A DNA stretch of 64,000 nt from Quercus robur (GCF_932294415.1 NC_065535.1:68441362-68505361), one strand, 5' to 3'. Numbered from the stretch's first letter, positions 24,025-36,602 are shown. Made by a program: numbers and translations. Notes: generated from the sequence alone by a model not told the origin.

Positions 24025-24840
24025 TGTAGGGGCATGGGCCCAAGAGCTCATTATTTAGGTATATAATGGGCCTAAGGCCCAAGCCGAGGACTAGAAAGTG
24101 TCTAAGGGGGGTAAACATTGTCAAGAGAGCCCATGTTAGCAAATGAAGAAATCAGTTTTGATCATAACGGCCTAGGGGGTTGTGCTGAGGATGAATGCCT
24201 CCTTGGCTAACCAAGGCTGAGATCCGTAGGGGTGGTCTGCTGTTCGGAGGAACGTTCCAGGAACATTCTGTTGATACGGATAAGCACTACAAGAACACAA
24301 AACAGGGAGGAGTCCTAAAATATCTAAGGAGAAAGCTGCTACCACCGCATTGAATGCTTTGCAACTAACTTTCTGGCCACATTAATGTGGAGAAGACCCC
24401 TGAACAGTGTTGCATTGGCTACCCCAATGCACAGAGGGACTGAAAGGGTGTCCGATGGGACAAGCACTCAAGTGGTGGCTTGGATGATCAACAAGTGAAG
24501 GGCCAAGATCGCCTAAGGAGAACTATATAATAGAAAAGACCCTTCATGGAAAAAGGATCGAGAAATCTAGAGAGAAATACTGTAGCAATCAGAAACCAAC
24601 TTTGTAATCAAACTTATGAGAAAAATATAGGAACTGACTTCCTCTGACTGTGCCGAGAACGACTTTCTTTGGATTAATTCAATCTACTTTCCAGTTCTTA
24701 TCAATGGAGCCCACTTTATTCGTTGTCTAACTCATTTTAACCCAGTTTTCCAACCTACTCTTTACAAATTCATTGTTTTGGGCTTTTTGGGCCTAAGTAT
24801 ATACATCGTCTGGGCTAGGGACTCAATTCTGGTCCTTACA
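24025..24840 (-). mobile_element. Solo LTR, family A, copy 3, minus orientation (816 bp)
   Basis: Read on the minus strand it begins TGTAAGGACC (at 24840) and ends ATGCCCCTACA (at 24025). The TSD GGTTT is perfect (24020-24024 and 24841-24845). Internal blocks (GGCCACATTAATGTGG, CCGAGGAC) are reverse complements of those in the plus-strand copies. Confidence 0.85.
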
Positions 24841-24845
24841 GGTTT

Positions 24846-25644
24846 GTTTAGAAATCATTTAAATTTTGACAAATTGTTTAAGGAAAACACTAAATAGGAA
24901 AGCTTTAAAACAAAATCATTGAATAAGGTATCATAAAATCATCTCCCTCCCAATTTTAATAATTCAAAGGAATTTTTAAAAATGCTAAACCCTCTCAAAT
25001 TATTTCCTCCCACCCTAAAAAATTAATAAAGCATTTAACTTGAAGGAGTGTAATTTGTTATGTCTTTTCTTCCTTCATCTTTTATTCTACCTAGCAAATG
25101 AATTAGCTCGATTGTAAGAAACAACTCATCCTAAACAGGTTACAAAATAAGTTGATCAATCCAATATGACCCATAATTTATTCCTTGAAAAAAAAATAAT
25201 TAAAAAAAAAAACTTGATAATATTTCTTTGTCTTCTTTTCAATACAAATAAGAGAACAATTAAACAAAAACACTAAAAAATAAAAGTTAAACAATGCATA
25301 GTCTTAACTTTACACAGTTCAAGATTCACTAAACTAAAACCTTCAAGCATCCACCACATTAAGAAAGAATTTATGAGTATCTGTGAGAGGGAAAAACTTA
25401 AAAAAGAAAAGAGCAAAAATTGAAACTGCAAAACATGCTTACTAATAGTTTTCTTTTTCTTTTTTCTTTTTTTTTTTTTTTGAGAAAAAAGTAAGCGAAG
25501 CTTACTAATAGTTAAAAATCCTAAAAAGAAAAAAAACAAAACAAACAAAGAAAGTGAAGGAAAAATCCATTTGAAAAAAAAAAAGTCAATCCATGTGATC
25601 AATAGGCCAACTTGACTCGACATTTCAGCAAGTCAAGATTGAGT
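24846..25644. other. AT-rich intergenic sequence
   Basis: No gene supported. It contains the micro-insertion at 25437-25513. Poly(A)/poly(T)-rich frames here are not coding. Confidence 0.5.
25437..25513 (-). mobile_element. Truncated retroposon tail, 49 bp, 14-bp TSD
   Basis: GCTTACTAATAGTT occurs at 25437-25450 and 25500-25513. On the minus strand the insert reads TTCGCTTACTTTTTTCTC followed by an A-rich tail, sharing the ...TTCTC-A(n) end seen in other micro-insertions here. Confidence 0.8.
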
Positions 25645-26069
25645 TTAGGGGTGTTAAGACCCGACCATGGCCCGAAAAACCAACCAACATGCCCGATGTT
25701 GATCCAATTTTAGCCCGAACTGAAGCTTTAGTTCGTTGGCGGCAGGTTTTCGATTCCAAGAACCGACGTTGATGGGTCAAGTGGCAGGTTTGCTTCTCTA
25801 AAACCCGAGCAACTCAAACCCGACTAGAGCTATATAAAAAATCCAGCAAAACAAGTTAGATCCTGTGAGATCTTAACCAGATCCAACGAGATCTCGACCA
25901 AATCAGGTAAGATCTTAACCAGATCTAGCTAGATCTTGACCAAATTTGGTGGGATTTAGCCAGATCCAGCCAAATCCTAGCAATTTTTAGTGAAAAAAAA
26001 AATGCAAATTCCAGCGAAAATGCAGCAATCGACGACTTTTTGCCAATTCCGACAACATTTTTGCATATT
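25645..26069. repeat. Left half of a repeat split by the 9-kb LTR element
   Basis: Begins GGGGTGTTAAGACCCGACC and contains degenerate short repeats of AGATCTTAACCAGATC (25860-25980). It is interrupted at ATATT, where the LTR element inserted. The right half resumes at 35034. Confidence 0.6.
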
Positions 26070-27926
26070 TGTTGATACCCCATTTTGCAACCCGCATTTA
26101 ACCTCACATGGAAGGTAAAAGGGTAATTTCACCTTGGAAATATGCATATTTATTCTGGTTACTAGATCATTAATCTCATTTCACCAAAATGATCTTGATG
26201 TTGTAACGATCAAATTGGCTGGTCATAAGCCCTAATCGGACCATCAGATTGAAAGTTATCACCAAATCAAGCTCTAATGGCCGAGATGCACTATCATAAA
26301 TTGAGTCCGACTATATGTGATTCTGAATCATTGATGTCAATTGGTTATAAGTATAATCAATTTGAGAACGAGGATGTGTCATAATTTGATTGGTTAAGAC
26401 TACAGTTTATGGTAGGGTTGCACACACCTAATTAACTAAATAGTTAAACATTAATTGTTCAATGAGTAATTTATACAATTATCTTTTAATTAGAATAAAT
26501 TTGGAACCAGTTAAGTCTGAAATGGGAGTGATTGGAGCCATTTAATGTTAATTGGGAGCTAATTTGGGACCCATTAATGTTAATTGTGCTGAAACCATTT
26601 TCTAACAAATAACCTCTACTCACTATTTCATCAATATCTCTCAGAATATTTTGAATTTGTGATTAAGGTTAATTTTCCCAGAAACTAGACATCCGGAGCT
26701 TTAATTTGAGCACAAGAATGAGACAATTCCGATTAGACTTGAGTCAGATATGATTTTTCGAAATTGGCTCTACAGGCTGTTACAACAGCTACAAGAAAAT
26801 CGAATTTTGACTTGCTCCTCACTCCCACCAATCTTTCCATTTAATGCACCAGATTTTCCCAAATGCTAAAATGAGGTCTAGGTTCATGAGTCTTTGTTAA
26901 CCCTCATTAAATGGTCTTCCATTCATATTTCCTCAACCACTACTATATAAACTCCCCTCTTCTTCATTTCAAGACAAAAAAACTTCATCTCTTCTTCTCT
27001 CTTGAGTTCTAGTGAAGTTGAGTAGTCTTGTCATATCTTGGTCTTCCTGAGACTCAAGGTATTGAGTGAGAATCACTCTCCCTCTCCTAACACTTCTTTT
27101 CCTCTACCCTTAGGACCTCCTTCAAGAGTCTCCTTCTCCACCATATGGATCTTGCATGAAAGTATAATCTATTTCCCTAATTGTTTTTTGTGTTGCCATC
27201 ATGAGAGTTTAAGATTAAAGCATGATAATAATCATTTAAATTCCTTTGAATATGTTTGAATGTTCTTAATTGTTTTTATATGTTCTTCACATGTTCTTAG
27301 TTGTTCATCACATATTCATGCATAACACTAGTTTCGATCTTAAATCCACATCAAAAACATAAAAAAATATGTTTGTTTAATAATTCTTTTAAATTCTTGA
27401 ATCTAAGATATCATCATCTGCACACATTCATTAGAATTTATCTTTCAATACAAATGAAATACTTAATAAATTGAATTAGAGTTTATCACATGCACACACT
27501 TTAAATTCAACATGCAAATTGATTGATAACATATTAGATGATGTGATATGAATGTTGGTCACCATAGTCTAGAAAGGGTTGATAGACCAATGTTTATCCT
27601 TGTAATTTTCAATTTTTAGATTGTAACTAGAAAACAAAACTATGTATTTTATCTTAGATTGTATTTAGGACCAAAGCCATGTAATTTTCCTATAATCAAT
27701 GTAAATTCAATTGAAAATTAATAAAATGAGAAAATTTTCAATTTTGGTTTTCTTATTTATCCTAATAATTAAATAAGTGGCGACTCCATTGTAAAACCCT
27801 TAATCTAAAGGGGAAAATATAACTAGTTAAATCTCCATTTTGAGAAGCAATAACACGACTCCACTCATTCACGTGGGTTTGGCCCAACATCCTATAAAAC
27901 GGGGGCCGGGGGAGCGGTCTTTCACA
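26070..27926 (+). repeat. 5' LTR of the LARD-like element (1857 bp)
   Basis: TG...CA-bounded. TATATAA lies at 26945-26951. Compared with the 3' LTR it lacks about 73 bp between two CATAGTCT direct repeats (see 34608-34680), suggesting a slippage deletion, and has only a short A-run where the other has 43 A. Confidence 0.85.
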
Positions 27927-30900
27927 GTAGCAACTCCACTGGAGATATTGAGGGCTAGGCTTCAATTAGGTTATGGTGGCTAACCATGTCATTGTTTGTT
28001 GATTGTTTTTTGTATATAATATGTCTAATATGTCATTATATTGCATGTCATGCATCATTTGCTTGAATGAAATTTATTTTATTTGTGTGCTAGCCCGGAA
28101 ACCTGGTAGTATTAGTCGTGGATTGTGGTCTTCCTGAAACTCACATACCCAGCGGTGAACCTACCACCCATCGCGACAATGATCATCATGGTTATGCCAT
28201 GGGGGTTCATAGGGACAAATTGTACCATTCGAACCAACACGGTGCTCCTGGCGTCACAAGTTGGGAGAGACATCACAAGTTGGGAGGTACGACGTCCTAG
28301 CTTGTGGGAACCTTTAACCCACCTTCTACCCATGTTGTAATTACCCATAAAACCTACCTTTAGGTCGGTCCATGTAAATTGCATTTCGTTACACATTTGT
28401 TTGGCCATTGTTTGAACCATGATGAGCCCAAGTCCAACGCTTGAGCCCATCATAATTGTTTGAACCTTGTATGCTATGAATGAACTCAAGCCCAAAGGCT
28501 TGTGATTGAACTCTACTTTGTATGGAAACTGAAAATTGTTTCTTGAATCATTCTAAGCCCACCACTTGAGCCCATCAAAGGTGTATACACATGATCAACA
28601 TCAAAGGCCAAAAGCTCACAAGATGCATGCCTTCCAAGTGCAAGCCCAAGCTATTTCATCATAATCAAGGTTCAAGCCCACCAAGTCTCAAGCATCCCAA
28701 ATGGATCAAGAAGAAGCAAGTGGCCCAACTTTGCCTCAGTCCACATTTGGTTTGCAACATCATGGTTAAGTCTAAAGTTTGTTTGTTTATTCCATGTTTC
28801 TATGTTTCTTTGAATTCAAAATTTTCATGTAGCATTTAATGAGCTTTGTTTGTGTATATATATATATAAATAAAAAAATAAAAAAAAAAATTCAAGATTT
28901 CCAAATCTTTCCAAAAAAAAAAAAAATTCAAATGAAAAAAAGTCTTTGGACTAGGGGCATTGAGCCCTTAAGTCATTTTTTGAAAAAAAAAAAATTCTTT
29001 GAACTAGGGCATTGGTCTTTCTAGTGACTTTTTCAAAAAGGCCCATTTTTTTTCAAAGATTTCAAGATTCTTTAAAGTCTTCTTTTCAAAATGGTACATG
29101 AGGATCCCTTGGACAAAACTTTTTCTAAATTGTGATGTTTAAAGGCTTGAAGAATCAACTTGTACTGAGAAAGTATTAATTTCATTTGATCAATGTAAAC
29201 ACTTTTGCTAAATTACTTTGAATAAAAGAAGAAATGGTCTTAAAAGGCAATAAAAAAGAATCCATCCATCGGAAAATCCCAAGAATCCATGCGCTTGATC
29301 TAATTTTCAAAAGTCTTTTGTTTCACATCATTAGAGCATTCATACTTTTTCTTTTAAGATGAATTTATTAAAAGAGCTTAAGTCATTGTGCCTATAAGCA
29401 AGCATTACTAGGGATAAGAGACCATCTTTGATTAAACCAAATTATTTCCTATTACCTAGAATGTTCATCATCTATTGCTAGCCCATTTGAGCCTTCAAGC
29501 ATTTAGCCTTTTTTGTTATGAACCCACTAAAATCTAAACCTAGGGTGGGAAAATTCAAGTATGCATGCTTAAATCTCATGTTGAGGAGGAGTCGACTTTG
29601 TAGCTTTGAAGCTAATTGATAAAGCTCTCCTAGAAGACATGAAAGACAAATGCAGAATTCATTAAGTTAAAGATAAGAGATCATCAAAGAAAAATGAGCT
29701 TTCACTCAATCAAGGAAAGAGAAATGAAATTCCATCAATATGAGAGAAAACAAAATGTGCATCGAGTTCGAAGAACCTAAAATTCATCATTCCAAGAGGA
29801 ATACAAGGTTCATCCAAAAGAGAGTTCATTGAAAAAGGAAAAGATTCATCAAGCATAGAAATGTGCAAGCACATTGACGCAAGAAAGAAATCTAGAGAGT
29901 GCATCAAAATGACCAAAAATCATTAATCTGAGAAAAGCAAGGAGGGCAAAATGTACCCAAAAGTTCATTCAATCATGAGATGGAAGACAAAAAACAAAAG
30001 ACAACAAAAAAAAAAAAGAAAAAAGAAAGCCCGCTAGGCCGGAAACCCAAAAGGGCAATTTAGGCAAAAGTTAGGGCCAAAGAAAAGAAGAAGAAGAAAA
30101 GAAAAAAAATTGGAAGATCCTACCAAGTTGGAAACTTAAAGATGCAACCTAAAAAAAGAATAATTTTACAAGATGAAAGTCTAGAGGTATGATTCAAGAG
30201 GAATGAGCATAAAAATGATTGTTGATATAAGTGACCAATGAAGACTAGTGAGAAGATGACAAAGAAGAAATGAGAAAACTCCTCCAATACTTGATTTTTG
30301 AGTAATGCATATTTGGGGGAAACATCATAGGGAATTTTGAGCCTTTTATATCTTCATTTCATAACCCAAACCCGGCCTACGTTACAACCCATGAATGAAA
30401 CCTCCTTGAAGTCTTGCTAATTGTAGGCGCATCTTAAACTCTAATAATATTTTCTCTTGAATTAAAAATGAAAAATACTTAAAATTGTCAAACCGCACAG
30501 GATGACATATTCGAGAAAAAAATTCTCAAATTCTCAAAATGACTCAAAATAACTTCTAAACTTTCAGCACTCTCCTTGTTTGCACCCAACAATGTGATTC
30601 ATAAATATTATCACATTTCATTTCTTGATTGCCTTTGGAGACTTAATCTCACAATGTTCAAAAAGAAGAAGCAAATTTGATTACATGAGTATAATGATCT
30701 TGATCCTTCCTAATCAAAGAGATTTGTTTAACTCTTAAACACTTTGATTTGCCAAAACGGTTGTTTAAAGGATCACCTCTTGTTCATAATAAAATAAAAA
30801 AAATAAAAAATAAAAATAAAAAAAGAAGAAGAAGAAGAAAGAAAGAGAAATCTCATTTCAAAAAAAAAAAAAATCATTCTTTTCCAAAATCCAGTTCTCT

Positions 30901-31924
30901 TGAACTACATTTTGACCTGATCCTCTATGAGAGAGGTACGTACTCAGCCTTTCAGAGGCCCGGTCCCAATCACCCAAACAACCTTGGAGAACAAAGTCAA
31001 AACAATGTGACAAAACTATTTGGGTGCATGTTAGGTTAAGCTCATTTGTTTGCATTAAGCATGTTTAAACTTGGAGCATTGGCCTATTTATATTGTGTGC
31101 AAATATGTTCTTCTTGCATGGAAGTATGTTTTCATTTGAGGCATTAATCCATTTGTTTGCAAGCATGTCCACACTAAGGACATTGGAAAAAAATGTTTTC
31201 ACGATAATTGGTTTCTAACAAGCTAGATAAAGAAAGCCTTTTTGCAGGAACCAAGGATGGTAGACCATCTTCTTTCATGTTCCCCAATGGTCACAACATC
31301 CAATGAATTCAGGTTCAATTTAAGAATGGAATATGCCCCAAACTAGGGGCATTGGGTAAGTACTTCCAATTCATTTCAATGAATAAATCCATTGCTAATT
31401 GAAATTATCTTTTTGCAGGAATTAAGCAAGGACTTATCCAGCAATCCGCATCAACTTCCAACCAAAGTTATTCTCATTCAAATGATAGGTTTTTCAAAAA
31501 AAAAAAAAAATCATCATAAATAAATCTTCATCACTTTTACTCCATCTTCATCTTCATCTTCTTCACTTTTTGATAATGAATAAATCTTAAAATCTCAAAA
31601 AAAAAAAAAAAAAAAAAAAGATAAAATTTTCAAAAAAAAAAAGAAAAAGAAAAAAGATTTCCAAATTTTTCAAAAAAAAAAAAAAAATTCAATGGTCCTT
31701 GAAGAAATCTTCATTAAATTCTTCTTCAAGAACAGAAAGCTATGATCCTCTTCCATATTCTCCAGTGGTGCAACATCAAGTCAATTGTCCACCTGCAGCA
31801 TTCATCGAAGCATGGAATATGTCCCAAACTAGGGGCATTCGCTAGGTATGCCAAATTATTTTCAATGAATAACTCTTTTACTAATTGAAAATATTTATTT
31901 TGCAGGTACTAGGGTAAAAGGCCA
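27927..31924. other. Interior of the LARD-like element, no genes
   Basis: Low-complexity, A-rich and non-coding. The phrase CCCAAACTAGGGGCATT followed by GGTAAGTA-like and TTTTTGCAGG-like text recurs (31325-31420 and 31800-31910; a partial TTTTTGCAGG at about 31240), resembling repeated mini-introns. Confidence 0.6.
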
Positions 31925-32810
31925 CACACATCGGCATGAGCCAAAGCCAAAAAAACCCTTGGTCCTTTGAAAATATGAGCCAAGATCCAAAACCTTTGGT
32001 CCTCTGAAAACATGAGCCAAAGCCCAGAAATCCTAGGTCCTCTGAAAACATGAGCCAAGATCTAGAACCTTTAGTCCCCTGAAAACATAAGCCAAAGCCC
32101 AAAAATCTTAGGTCCTCTAAAAACATAAGCCAGGATCCAGAACCTTTCTTCCTCTGAAAACATGAGCCAAAACCCAAAAAACCCTTGGTCCTCTGAAAAC
32201 ATAAGCCAAGATCCAGAACCTTTGGTCCTCTGAAAACATGAGCCAAAACCCAAAAATCCTAGGTCCTCTGAAAACATGAGCAAGGATCCAGAAACCCTTG
32301 GTCCTCTGAAAACATGAGCCAAGATCCCAAACCTTTGGTCCTTTGAAAACATGAGCCAAAGCCCAAAAATCCTAGGTCCTCTGAAAACATGAGTCAGGAT
32401 CCAAAACTTTTGGTCCTCTGAAAACATGAGCCAAAGCCCAAAAAACCCTTGGTCCTCTGAAAACATGAGCCAAAGCCCAAAAAACCCTTGGTCCTCTGAA
32501 AACATGAGCCAAGATCCAAAACCTTTGGTCCTTTGAAAACATGAGCCAAAGTCCAAAAATCCTAGGTCCTCTAAAAACATGAGCCAGGATCCAGAAACTC
32601 TTGGTCCTCTGAAAACATGAGCCAAGATCCCGAACCTTTGGTCCTTTGAAAACATGAACCAAAGCCCAAAAAACCCTTGGTCCTTTGAAAACATGAGCCA
32701 AGATCCAGAACCTTTGGTCCTCTGAAAACATGAGTCAAAGCCCAAAAATCCTAGGTCCTCTGAAAACGTGAGCCAAGATCCAAAACCTTTGATCCTCAGA
32801 AACACATGAC
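31925..32810. repeat. 37/38-bp minisatellite, about 24 copies
   Basis: Alternating versions of CTCTGAAAACATGAGCCAA followed by GATCCAGAACCTTTGGTC or AGCCCAAAAAACCCTTGGTC form a roughly 75-bp dimer. 75 is divisible by three, so minus-strand frames stay open (32859-32071, 262 codons). This is a by-product of periodicity, not a recognised protein. It lies inside the LARD-like element. Confidence 0.95.
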
Positions 32811-33089
32811 TAGAATCTCCATATTTTCTTGACCTCAAGTAAGCATGTCTTGTACACATTCAAAAACAAAATTGCATGCATGAACTACGTTTGGACCTGA
32901 TCCCCCCACCAAGAGGTACGTAGGCAATCTCCCTCGAGATTCGGTCCACATTTTGATCCACAACATGACCACCTACATTTTTATCTACATGCATCATACA
33001 TTCACCACGGTTAAATACTGATTGCAAAGTTAGGTGTCTCTTTCATACATTAACATTCGCTTTTCAAGCTCTGCCAGTGAGAGGCATTT

Positions 33090-33995
33090 TGTTGACACCC
33101 CATTTTACAACCTGCATTTAACCTCACATGGAGGGTAAAAGGATAATTTCACCTTAGAAATATGCATCTTTATTTTGGTCACTAGATCATTAATCTCATT
33201 TCACCAAAATGATCTTGATATTGTAACGATCAAATCGGCTGGTCATAAGCCCTAATTGAACCATCAGATTGAAAGTTATCATCAAATCAAGTTCTAATAG
33301 CCGAGATGCACTATCACAAATTGCGTCCGACTATATGTGATTATGAACCATTGATGTCAATTGGTTATAAGTATAATCAATTTGAGAACGATAATGTGTC
33401 ATAATTTGATTGGTTAGGACTACATTTTATGGTAGGGTTGCATACACCTAATTAACTAGATAGTTAAACATTAATTATTCAATGATTAATTTATGCAATT
33501 ATTTTTTAATTAGAGTAAATTTGGAACCAGTTAAGTCTGAAATGAGAGTGATTGGAATCATTTAATGTTAATCGGGAACTAATTTGGGACCTATTAATGC
33601 TAATTGTGCTGAAACCATTTTCTAACAAATAACCTATGCTCACTATTTCATCAATATCTCTCAGAATATTTTGAATCTGTGAATGAGGTTAATTTTCCTA
33701 AAAACTAGACATCCGAAGCTTCAATTTGAGCACAAAAATGAGACAATTCCGATTAGAATTGAGTCATACATGATTTTTCAAAGTTGGCTCTATAGGCTGT
33801 TACAACAGCTACGAGAAAACCGAATTTTGGCTTGCTCCTCACTCCCACCAATCTTTCCATTTAATGCACCAGATTTACCCCAATGCTAAAATGAGGTCTA
33901 GGTTCATGAGTCTTTGTTAACCCTCATTAAATGGCCTTCCATTCATATTTCTTCCACCACTACTATATAAATTCCCCTTCTTCTTCATTCCAAGA

Positions 33996-34041
<46 letters not shown>

Positions 34042-35033
34042 TCATCTCTTCTCCTCTCTTGAGTTCTAGTGAAGTTGAGTAGTCTTGTCATATCTTGGTC
34101 TTCCTGAGACTCAAGGTATTGAGTGAGACTCACTTTCCCTCTCCTAACTCTTCTTTTCCTCCACCCTTAGGACCTCCCTCAAGAGTCTCCTCCTCCACCA
34201 TATGGATCTTGCATGAAGATATAATCCCTTTCTCTAATTGTTTTTTTGTGTTACCATCATGAAAGTTTAAGATTAAAGCATGATAATAATCATTTAAATT
34301 CCTTTAAATATGTTTGAATATTTTTAATTGTTCTTATATGTTCTTCACATATTCATGCATAACACTAGTTTCGATCTTAAATCCACATCAAAAATATGAA
34401 AAATATGTTTGTTTAATAATTCTTTTAAATTCTTGAATCTAGGATATCACCATCCACACACATTCACTAGAATTTATCTTTTAATCCAAATGAAATGCTT
34501 AATAAATTGAATTAGGATTTATCATATGCACACACTTTAAATTTAACATGCAAATTGATTGATAACATATTGGATGATGTGATATGAATGTTGGCCACCA
34601 TAGTCTAAAAACCGGTTTCACCGGGCAAGGTGGGTGCCTAACATCTTCCCACCTTGTAACATAGTCTCCGAACTTAGATCAAGGGTTAATAGACCAATGT
34701 TTATCCTTGCAATTTTCAATTTTTAGATTGTAACTAGACAACAAAGCTATGTATTTTATCTTAGATTGTATTTAGGACCAAAACCATGTAATTTTCCTAT
34801 GATCAATGTAAATTCAATTGAAAATTAATAAAATGAGGAAATTTTCAATTTTGGTTTTCTTATTTATCCCAATAATTAAATAAGTGGCGACTCCATTGTA
34901 AAACTCTTAATCTAAAGGGGAAAATATAACTAGTCAAACCTTCATTTTGAGAGGCAATAACACGACTCCACCCATTCACGTGGGTTTGGCCCAACATCCT
35001 ATAAAACGGGGGTCGGGGGCGCAGTCTCTCACA
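33090..35033 (+). repeat. 3' LTR of the LARD-like element (1944 bp)
   Basis: Matches 26070-27926. Preceded by the purine-rich GTGAGAGGCA. TATATAA at 33965-33971. Contains an A(43) run at 33997-34039 and a 73-bp block at 34608-34680 missing from the 5' LTR. Confidence 0.85.
33997..34039. repeat. Poly(A) tract, about 43 bp
   Basis: Uninterrupted A run in the 3' LTR. The same place in the 5' LTR has about 6 A, so it expanded after insertion or is an assembly-sensitive homopolymer. Confidence 0.95.
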
Positions 35034-35250
35034 ATATTTCAGCACATTTTTCAAATTTCGGTGACCGACAAACCGACTGATGCCTACTCTCACCCGAAAC
35101 CAACTCAACCGATTGATGTCGACGATCGGTTTTGGGTTCCTTTGCCCTCCACCCAACACCGACAGGTTGAGTCTGAGTTGGGTCCAAAACCGACCCGGCC
35201 TGACCCGTGGACAAGCATAATTAAGTTGATTCATTTTTGCGGGTCCAAAA
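35034..35250. repeat. Right half of the repeat split by the LARD-like element
   Basis: Resumes after ATATT with TCAGCACATTTTTC and runs to GGCCTGACCCGTGGACAAGC and beyond. It is rich in ACCGAC/CCGAC and continues the 25645-26069 repeat. Confidence 0.55.
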
Positions 35251-35570
35251 AATCCTACCCTAATCAGTATTTTTCCTTCAATTTTGCACGAGTTATTAGG
35301 ATCAGATCCAATTTTTAAAAGTCCTACTAGCTTGCATACTTAATTTATTTTCAAAGATATGAGTGGTGTTTTTGAACCAACTTTTATTGGAGAAATAAAA
35401 GTGACACATTATATACTTTGAGAAGATGGAAACAACACAATGCAAGTCGGGAGGGGGAGGGAGGAACTAGACATATCAAGGGAATAATTAGATATTCAAA
35501 GAATTTTGAACACTCAACCAAAAAAAGAAGAAGAATAAGAAAAAAAGTGGAGGATAATCAGAATGTGCTA

Positions 35571-35572
<2 letters not shown>

Positions 35573-35601
<29 letters not shown>
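35573..35601. repeat. (AT)n microsatellite
   Basis: About 14 AT units. Confidence 0.95.
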
Positions 35602-35608
<7 letters not shown>

Positions 35609-35792
35609 TCTTCTCCTTTGTTTCATCTCCCTCTAGCTCCATCCAAGTTAGGCTTTTGTTTCTCGTTGGACATTACCTTGATACAACAGATTTTATATGA
35701 ATATCAACTTGGAAGTTGGAAACAACGCCTAAAGTCTAGGATGCTATATTTAGAAGACGAAGACCAAATCAAATTTTATAAGCAGTGACCGA

Positions 35793-35815
35793 CCCCCCCC
35801 CCCCCCCCCCCCAAA

Positions 35816-35849
<34 letters not shown>
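35793..35849. repeat. Poly(C) then poly(A) tract
   Basis: 20 C, a short AAAGTTA-type spacer, then about 31 A. Confidence 0.9.
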
Positions 35850-35851
<2 letters not shown>

Positions 35852-36376
35852 GGTATACATATATAATCTGAAAAATTAAGATTTCCCTTATATATATATT
35901 TTTGGATCTCCTTTGAAATGTTTAGATATTGACCCACAAGAAAAATAAATAAATATGGATTGAAAGTATAACATCAATAACCAACAAACTCTCAAAAAAA
36001 AAAAAAAAACGACAAATGTGTTGAAATGTTTAAGAAATACTTATTTTGTATGTTATACTTTGTCCAAATGTTTATAATATCAAATGTTTAAGAAACACTT
36101 ATTTTATATGTAATATTTTGTTGAATATGAAATAGATGTTAGTTTTTATTTTCATAAATTAAAAAGAAAAAAAAAATTGTTTTAAGCTTTGGTCCCCCTC
36201 AGGTTCGAATCTTGGTTTCGTCCCTGTTTATAAGTACTTTATTTTGAAAGGAAGTATACGAAAGTCCCTAGGAAAAGATAGTGAAGTGAACATTTTACTA
36301 CAGCTTCAAGCCTTCAAAGGTTTAGGTTCCACCAAGCGGTATTTGGAGTGATGGAGATTTGTAACTTCTATCTCAA

Positions 36377-36602
36377 TTCACATGAGGGGAGTCTCATATT
36401 TGGGAAAAATATACCCGGATATATGAGTCCTCTCTCTCACTAAATCTCAATTCACATGAGGGGAGTCTTATATTTGGGAAAAATATACCCGGATATATGA
36501 GTCCTCTCTCTCACAGTTAGTGAGAGAGAAGACCCATATATCCGTATAGTAACAAACATGGTATACCTCCTCCTCATCTTTGTAGGGTCCATCTCATGTG
36601 AA
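36377..36602. mobile_element. Foldback MITE with internal 74-bp duplication
   Basis: The ends TTCACATGAG(GGGAG) and its inverted partner CTCATGTGAA form TIRs. A 74-bp unit starting TCTCAATTCACATGAGG is present twice (from 36371 and 36445). A hairpin with 25-bp arms (36490-36514 and 36520-36544, 23/25 paired, loop AGTTA) lies in the middle. Confidence 0.7.

Larger units (their letters stand above)
26070..35033 (+). mobile_element. Non-coding LTR retrotransposon (LARD-like), 8964 bp
   Basis: Two long direct repeats (26070-27926, 33090-35033), both beginning TGTTGA(T/C)ACCCC and ending TCACA, are bounded by the perfect TSD ATATT (26065-26069 and 35034-35038). The 5.16-kb interior (27927-33089) has no gag, protease, RT, RNase H or integrase frame. 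After the left LTR, TAGCAACTCCACTGG resembles the TGGCGACTC-type primer site of Tat/Ogre-lineage gypsy elements. The phrase GAGGTACGTA occurs twice (near 30934 and 32911). Other features are repeated GGGGCATT modules and a 37/38-bp minisatellite. The LTRs differ by roughly 7-8% in the first 170 bp (hand count), so it is old and must have been mobilised in trans. Confidence 0.85.
35251..36376. other. Intergenic, low-complexity
   Basis: No gene. Contains an (AT)n run at 35573-35601 and a C(20)/A(31) homopolymer pair at 35793-35849. GTCCCTG-type text at 36190-36225 resembles a decayed TIR-element end. Confidence 0.5.

Noticed and set aside
31925..32810. CRISPR-like array
   Set aside because: Units are contiguous with no unique spacers; this is a plant genome with a direct minisatellite.
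32071..32859. 262-codon minus-strand frame as a repetitive protein gene
   Set aside because: It lies wholly in a 37/38-bp minisatellite inside a non-coding retroelement; no homologous domain, promoter or intron is evident.
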